Origin: Zymomonas sp.
GTDB taxonomy: Bacteria; Pseudomonadota; Alphaproteobacteria; Sphingomonadales; Sphingomonadaceae
Assembly: GCA_027489105.1 (NCBI GenBank)
Contig: JAIYAJ010000098.1
Coordinates: 1-10,758, forward strand
Reading direction: 5' to 3'
DNA length: 10,758 bases
Position 1 is the stretch's first letter. The number at the start of each line of letters is the position of its first letter. The translations under genes were made by a program, and so were the position numbers. Under the pieces are notes generated by a model. It saw only the letters and a list, made by a program, of their open reading frames with translations. It searched no databases and was not told the DNA's origin. Positions 5,661 to 10,758 of this stretch are shown here, in pieces.

Positions 5661-7679
5661 TTGAAGCCGTTGTCTTTCGTCGTCGCTCTGCTGACCACCG
5701 CTGCGTCGACCCTTTGCTATGCGCAACCGGCACAGACGCCGCTCGACGATAGCGGGTTCGAGGCCGCGCTGCCTCCGCTCGAAGAGACGGCTGCTCCCGC
5801 CGCGACGGAAGAGAGCGCCCCGGCCACCCCCGCCGCCGAACCGGCTGCACTCGCCCCCGAGCCCGAACTCGAACAGCCCCTGCCCCCGCTGAGCGCGGCC
5901 CCGGTCGATCCGCCCGCCATTGCGGTCACCGACGAGAAGGCGCGGGAACTGCCCTATGATGTCCGCATCGAAGGGCTGAAGGAGGTCGGCCTCGAAGACG
6001 AGTTTCGCGATCTGTCGGCGCTGCTGTCCGACGGACGCAAGGCGGAGAATGCCGCCCAGGTCGGCGCGCGCGCCGAGGAGGATGTGCTGCTGGCCGAACG
6101 GCTGCTCCGCTCGCGCGGCTATTATGACGGGGTTGCCACCATATCGGTCGACACCCTGCCCAACGCGCGCAACCGCCTGACCGCCACGCTGACCGCGACG
6201 CCGGGAACGCGCTATATGTTCGGTCGCATCGCGGTGACCGGCGCCGTCGAGGAGCCGATGAAGCTCGCGGTCGACGCGCTCGACCTGAAGAGCGGCGCCC
6301 CGATCGTCGCTGCCGAAGTCGAGGCCGCCGAGGCCAATGTCTCGCTGCGCCTGCCCGAAAATGGCTATCCCTTCGTCAAGGTCGGGCAGCGCGACATCCT
6401 GCTCGACGACCGCGATCATAGCGGCGATTACACGCTGCCGATCGAATCCGGTCCCAAGGCGCGGTTCGGCGGGATCAGGACCGCAGGCGATCCGGTGTTC
6501 GACGCAGGCCATATCGAGGTGATCCAGCGTTTCGACCGGGGCGACCTCTATGACAGCCGCCAGGTCGACGATCTGCGCCAGGCGCTGATCGCCACCAGCC
6601 TGCTCTCCACCGTCGCGATCGAACCGGTCCGCACCGGCACCGTCGCAGCGGACGGGACCGAGACGGTCGACCTGCTCGTCCGCCAGAGCGAAGGCCCCCG
6701 GCGGCAGCTGGCGGCGAGCGCGGGTTATGGCACCGGCGAAGGCGTCAAGCTGACCGGCTCCTGGACCCACCGCAATCTCTTCCCGCCCGAAGGCGCGCTG
6801 ACCGTCGAGGGCGTCGCCGGCACGCAGCAGCAGAGCCTGTCGACCGCCTTCCGCCGATCGAATGCCGGGCAGCGCGACCGGGTCTTCGCGCTGGGGGCCA
6901 GCGTCGCGCGACAGGATTTCGAAGCCTATAATGCGCAGACCGTCAGCCTGACCGGCAGCCTGTCGCGCGCCAGCACCCCGATCTTCCAGAAGAAATGGAC
7001 CTGGAGCATCGGCGGCGAACTGACCGCATCGCGCGAGACCCGCTTCAACCCGGCCGATGGCGAGCGTCCGCGCAGTACCTATTTCATCGTCGCCGCCCCC
7101 GGCCAGCTCGGCTATGACGGATCGGACAGCCTGCTCGATCCGACGCGCGGTTTCCGGATCACGGGCCGGCTGAGCCCCGAGGCGCAGAAGCGCAACAATG
7201 GCGGCTATGACGCCTATGCGCGGATGCTGCTCGAAGGCAGCGCATATTATCCGCTGATGGACTCGCTGGTGCTGGCCGGGCGTGCCCGCGTCGGGTCGAT
7301 CGTCGGCGCGACCCGCGACACCATCGCACCGTCGCGGCGCTATTATGCCGGGGGCGGCGGATCGGTGCGCGGCTTCGGCTTCCAGCAGCTCGGCCCCAAG
7401 GACGCCAATGGCGATCCGGTCGGCGGCCGCAGCCTGACCGAGTTCGCGCTGGAGGCGCGCTACCGCTTCGGCGACTATGGCATCGTGCCCTTTTTCGACG
7501 CTGGCCGCGTCGGCCAGGGCTCCACGCCCTCGCTGTCGGGGATGCGCTACGGCGCCGGTATCGGCGGGCGCTATTACACCAATTTCGGGCCGATGCGGAT
7601 CGACATCGCCACCCCGATCAACCGCCGCAAGGGCGAGTCCAAGATCGCGCTCTACATCTCGATCGGGCAGGCCTTCTGA
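5661..7679 (+). CDS. tamA: TamA, outer-membrane BamA-family assembly protein
   Basis: An Omp85-superfamily protein of the outer membrane that works with TamB in inserting or moving proteins and possibly lipids across the envelope. From the TTG at 5661 it has 672 residues, beginning MKPLSFVVALLTTAAS with a likely signal-peptidase cut after CYA (residue 21). A Pro/Ala/Glu-rich spacer (about 22-90) follows. Three POTRA domains follow at about 97-180, 181-260 and 262-345 (RIEGLKEVGL, YMFGRIAVTG and ARFGGIRTAG begin them). The 16-strand beta-barrel runs from about 347 to the C-terminal Phe. The lid-lock motif VRGF is at about 569-572. TTG codons at 5646, 5658 and 5661 are all in frame. The last fits best with GGGG at 5648-5653 and a clean signal peptide; the longest form would have 677 residues. 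The stop shares a base with the tamB start. Confidence 0.95.
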   Translation: MKPLSFVVALLTTAASTLCYAQPAQTPLDDSGFEAALPPLEETAAPAATEESAPATPAAEPAALAPEPELEQPLPPLSAAPVDPPAIAVTDEKARELPYDVRIEGLKEVGLEDEFRDLSALLSDGRKAENAAQVGARAEEDVLLAERLLRSRGYYDGVATISVDTLPNARNRLTATLTATPGTRYMFGRIAVTGAVEEPMKLAVDALDLKSGAPIVAAEVEAAEANVSLRLPENGYPFVKVGQRDILLDDRDHSGDYTLPIESGPKARFGGIRTAGDPVFDAGHIEVIQRFDRGDLYDSRQVDDLRQALIATSLLSTVAIEPVRTGTVAADGTETVDLLVRQSEGPRRQLAASAGYGTGEGVKLTGSWTHRNLFPPEGALTVEGVAGTQQQSLSTAFRRSNAGQRDRVFALGASVARQDFEAYNAQTVSLTGSLSRASTPIFQKKWTWSIGGELTASRETRFNPADGERPRSTYFIVAAPGQLGYDGSDSLLDPTRGFRITGRLSPEAQKRNNGGYDAYARMLLEGSAYYPLMDSLVLAGRARVGSIVGATRDTIAPSRRYYAGGGGSVRGFGFQQLGPKDANGDPVGGRSLTEFALEARYRFGDYGIVPFFDAGRVGQGSTPSLSGMRYGAGIGGRYYTNFGPMRIDIATPINRRKGESKIALYISIGQAF

Positions 7680-10600
7680 TGGTGGACAGCGAAACCCCCG
7701 TCGGCGCCGTCCGCCCCCGTTGGCAGCGCATCGCGCTGTGGACGGCAGCGACGGTCGCCGGCCTGTTCCTGCTCCTCCTGCTCGGCATCGCCGCGCTCGA
7801 CACGAGCGCGGGGCGGCGGCTGCTCGCGGACCGTCTCGCCGGCTTCGAGACCGCCTCGGGCCTGCGACTTTCCGCCGACCGGATCGACGGGTCGATCTAT
7901 GGCCGCATGATCCTGAAAGGCGTGCGCGTGCACGACACGCGCGGGACCTTCCTCAGCGCCGACCGCATGGTCCTCGACTGGCGCCCCTTCGCCTATCTCA
8001 CCTCGAGCAAGGTCGACATACGCGAACTGACCTCACCCGAGGTCCGCTGGCTGCGGCTGCCCGAACTGAAGCCCGTGCCCAGCGATCCCGATGCCCCGCT
8101 GCTGCCCGATATCGACGTGGCGCTCGGGCGGCTGGCGATCGACCGGCTGGTCATCGCCCCGGCGATCACCGGCAAGGCGCATGTCGTGCGCCTGTCCGGC
8201 AAGGTGGACATCGCCGATGGCCGCGCCGTCCTGGCCGCAGATGCCGCCGCTCTGACCGGCAAGGGCCTCGCGGGGGGCGACAGACTGCGCCTCCGGCTCG
8301 ATGCCGTGCCCGCGGCCAACCGGCTGTTGATCGACGGCCGCATGGAGGCGCCGGCCGGCGGGCTGATCGACGGTTTCACCGGCCTCGGTAAGCCGCTGTC
8401 CGCGACCCTCGCCGGCAATGGCGACTGGAACGCGTGGAACGGCACGCTCAGCGCCCTCAGTGGAGCGGAACGGCTGGCCGACCTGACCGTCACCGCCCAA
8501 TCCGGCCTGTTCGCAACCAGGGGCGCGCTGCGGCCGGGCACCGTCTTCACCGGGCCGATCGCAGGGCTGACCTCGCCCCAGCTGACGGTCGACGCCTCCG
8601 CGAAGCTTGCCGAGCGCAGCGCCACGCTCGATGCCAAGATCGCTTCGGACGCGCTCAAGGCGACAGCGACGGGCAAGGTCGATCTCGCCAACAACCGCTT
8701 CACCACGCTGCGCGTCAACGCCTCGCTGCTGCGGGCGCGCGCGATCGCGGAGAATCTGGCGGGCGACGACGTCTTCGCCGACGCCACCCTCGACGGGCCT
8801 TTCGCCACCCCGACCATCGCCTATGCGATCAGGGCGAAGCGGCTCGCCTTCGGCACGCTGGGGATCGACGGGCTGGTCGCCGAGGGCAAGGCGCAGGTCG
8901 ATGCCGATCGGATCCGTATCCCGCTCCACGCCACCGCGCGCCGGGTGACCGGGCTGAACGCGGCGGTCGGCGGGCTGCTCGTCGACCTAAGGGCGGACGG
9001 CGACCTCGCCTGGTCGAACGGACGGCTGCTGTCCGACAATCTGCGCCTGCGGTCGAACACGCTCGACGCCACCGCGATCATCATCGCCGATCCCGCCAAG
9101 GGCATCTACACCGGCGCGCTCAAGGGCCGCGTCAACGACTATCAGGTCGACGGTCTTGGCCGGATCGCGCTGGTGACCGATGCCGCGCTGGTGCCGGGGC
9201 GCGCGGGCGGCTTCGGCATTCGTGGCGGCTTCCGCATGACAACGCGGCGCATCGACAACGAAACGCTGCGCGATGCGCTCGGCGGCCCGGCGATCGTCAC
9301 CGGCCAGTTCGGCTTCGACGGCCGGATCGCCCGGCTGACCCGTTTCGCCGTGCGCTCGCCAGGCTTCCAGCTGGGCGGTGCGGTCGGCAGCTATGATATC
9401 GAAAATGGCCGGATCATGTTCCGCGCCTCGGGCCGCTCGCGCGACTATGGCCCGCTGGTGGTCGACGCGAGCGGGACGCTTGATCGTCCGCTGGTGCGCC
9501 TGCGCGCCGCCCGCCCCGGCCTCGGCGTGGATCTGCGCGACCTCGTCGCCGAACTGCGCGGCGTGCCGCAGGGCTATGCGGTCAAGGCGCGCGGTGCGAC
9601 CGCCTATGGCCCGCTGACTGCCGATCTGTTGATCCGCCAGGGCCGTGGCCCGCTCGCGATCGACGTCAGAAACGCGACCTTCGCGGGCGTCGATTTCAAG
9701 GGCAATCTCATCCAGACACGCAGCGGACCGTTCGACGGCCGCCTGACGCTGGCGGGATCGGGGCTGTCGGGCGGGCTGCAGCTGTCCGCCGCCGGATCGG
9801 ACCAGCGCGTCGTCGCCGATGTCACGGCGTCCGCCGCCCGCATCCCCGGCGACGTGCCGATCCTGATCGGTCAGGGCAGCCTGAAGGGCGAGGTCGTCCT
9901 CCGCCCCAAAAGCCCGACCGCCCAGGGCCGCTTCGCGCTCGCCGACGTCCGGCAGGGCGAGACGATGGTCAAGCGTGCGCAGGGCCGCATCGATTATCGC
10001 GACGGCTCCGGAACGGCCGCGCTGGTGGCCCAGGGCCGCAGCGGGGCGGACTTCGACGTCGCGGCGCAGGCCCGGTTCGCCCCGAACCGGATCGTCGCGA
10101 ATGCGAAGGGCCGCGTCGCCAACGTCGCCTTCCGCTTCGCCGAGCCGGTGAGGATCGACCGGCAGGGGCAGGACTGGATCCTGTCGCCCGCGCGCCTGGT
10201 GGTGCCGCAGGGCGAGGTTCGCCTGGCGGGCCGCTATGGGCGCGAAAGCCGCCTGGAGGCGCGTCTCGCCAATTTCGACATCGGCATCGCACAGGCCTTC
10301 ATGCCCGGCCTCGGCCTTGGTGGCCGCGCCAGCGGCACGCTCGATTATGGGAGCGCACCCGGCCAGGCGACGCCGACCGTCAAGGCCCGGCTCGACATCG
10401 CACGCTTCACCCGGACCTCGGCCTATGTCGTGTCCGAACCGGTCGACCTTGCCCTGCTCGCCAAACTCGATGCGGCGGGCGGCGACATGCGCGGGATCGT
10501 GCGGCGCGGCGGTACGATCGTCGGCCGTTTCGTGACGCGGCTGGCACCGCTCGGCGCCGGCGCGACCTTGCAGGAACGGCTGATGCAGGCGCCGCTGTCG

Positions 10601-10758
10601 GGCGGCATCCGCTACAACGGTCCCGCCGACGTGCCGTGGACGCTGACCGGTATCGCCGGGCAGGAAGTGAGCGGACCGATCGCGATCGCGGCCGATTTCG
10701 GCGGGCGGCTCGACAATCCCACGCTCACCGGTATCGCCCGCGCCAAGACGCTGCGCTA
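7679..10758 (+). CDS. tamB: TamB, inner-membrane-anchored translocation and assembly protein (5' part)
   Basis: Partner of TamA: an AsmA-like, very long periplasmic beta-repeat protein anchored in the inner membrane and reaching towards the outer membrane. The frame is open from the ATG at 7679 to the window end (1026 codons, no stop), so the gene is cut by the window edge. TamB proteins usually end in a DUF490/TamB domain, which must lie beyond 10758. Residues about 18-40 (LWTAATVAGLFLLLLLGIAAL) are a single uncleaved membrane anchor. Next comes the family's opening DTSAGRRLLADRLAGFET, then SADRIDGSIYGRMILKGVRVHD (split here only for description). The remainder is monotonous beta-strand-rich sequence with many short repeats of the type GxLxGxVxL. 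TGATG overlap with tamA indicates co-translation. Codon use matches tamA. Confidence 0.93.
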   Translation, partial: MVDSETPVGAVRPRWQRIALWTAATVAGLFLLLLLGIAALDTSAGRRLLADRLAGFETASGLRLSADRIDGSIYGRMILKGVRVHDTRGTFLSADRMVLDWRPFAYLTSSKVDIRELTSPEVRWLRLPELKPVPSDPDAPLLPDIDVALGRLAIDRLVIAPAITGKAHVVRLSGKVDIADGRAVLAADAAALTGKGLAGGDRLRLRLDAVPAANRLLIDGRMEAPAGGLIDGFTGLGKPLSATLAGNGDWNAWNGTLSALSGAERLADLTVTAQSGLFATRGALRPGTVFTGPIAGLTSPQLTVDASAKLAERSATLDAKIASDALKATATGKVDLANNRFTTLRVNASLLRARAIAENLAGDDVFADATLDGPFATPTIAYAIRAKRLAFGTLGIDGLVAEGKAQVDADRIRIPLHATARRVTGLNAAVGGLLVDLRADGDLAWSNGRLLSDNLRLRSNTLDATAIIIADPAKGIYTGALKGRVNDYQVDGLGRIALVTDAALVPGRAGGFGIRGGFRMTTRRIDNETLRDALGGPAIVTGQFGFDGRIARLTRFAVRSPGFQLGGAVGSYDIENGRIMFRASGRSRDYGPLVVDASGTLDRPLVRLRAARPGLGVDLRDLVAELRGVPQGYAVKARGATAYGPLTADLLIRQGRGPLAIDVRNATFAGVDFKGNLIQTRSGPFDGRLTLAGSGLSGGLQLSAAGSDQRVVADVTASAARIPGDVPILIGQGSLKGEVVLRPKSPTAQGRFALADVRQGETMVKRAQGRIDYRDGSGTAALVAQGRSGADFDVAAQARFAPNRIVANAKGRVANVAFRFAEPVRIDRQGQDWILSPARLVVPQGEVRLAGRYGRESRLEARLANFDIGIAQAFMPGLGLGGRASGTLDYGSAPGQATPTVKARLDIARFTRTSAYVVSEPVDLALLAKLDAAGGDMRGIVRRGGTIVGRFVTRLAPLGAGATLQERLMQAPLSGGIRYNGPADVPWTLTGIAGQEVSGPIAIAADFGGRLDNPTLTGIARAKTLR

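Noticed and set aside
5442..6770. A 442-codon open frame on the minus strand opposite tamA
   Set aside because: It is antisense to the clear TamA POTRA-encoding region, has low-complexity Arg/Gly/Ala/Gln content, and ends in the wrong frame across the sdaA relic. It is a codon-bias shadow.
7993..8929. Two overlapping minus-strand open frames of 274 and 298 codons, and plus-strand frames at 7477-8391 and 8434-9396
   Set aside because: All overlap tamB (or the tamA end) in other frames and show only Arg/Ser/Ala-rich composition. The tamB frame is continuous and has the family's features.

Overview
The window is GC-rich alphaproteobacterial DNA, most likely from a sphingomonad (Sphingomonadales). 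The evidence is the alphaproteobacterial style of the tamA-tamB pair, the GSCFA protein, and a CCTCCCC/GGGGAGG palindromic repeat of a kind I recall from sphingomonad genomes. No rRNA or tRNA is present, so this placement is an inference from protein character and composition.

Layout. Bases 3-1394 are a complete IS3-family insertion sequence (IS2-group-like) with orfA, orfB, an intact DD(35)E triad and 42-bp imperfect terminal inverted repeats. Bases 1395-1760 are non-coding: about 200 bases I cannot assign, then a large two-armed palindromic repeat (1596-1723). A HEAT-repeat protein gene follows on the minus strand (1761-2534). Diverging from it across 144 bp is a tightly overlapping two-gene unit on the plus strand: a GSCFA-family protein (2679-3788) and an SGNH/GDSL-like protein with an extra C-terminal domain (3785-5329). 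Just after this unit, on the minus strand, lies a 45-codon relic of the C-terminal part of an iron-sulfur L-serine dehydratase (sdaA-like), cut off at both ends (about 5350-5506). The rest is the outer-membrane translocation and assembly module: tamA (5661-7679) and the 5' third or more of tamB (7679 to the window end), overlapping by one base.

How it fits together. TamA (outer-membrane barrel with POTRA domains) and TamB (inner-membrane-anchored periplasmic beta-repeat protein) form one envelope-spanning machine and are almost certainly co-transcribed. The GSCFA/SGNH pair is also translationally coupled. Both proteins belong to SGNH-type hydrolase or acyltransferase-like families, so a joint role in modifying a surface glycan or other ester-bearing substrate is a reasonable but unproven guess. 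The IS, the palindromic repeat and the sdaA relic show that 1-5500 is a rearranged, accessory-like stretch beside the conserved tamAB locus.

I found no CRISPR array, toxin-antitoxin pair, phage gene or clearly new defence system. The most interesting items are the sdaA relic marking a likely recombination junction, the covarying two-armed repeat, and the poorly characterised GSCFA/SGNH pair.
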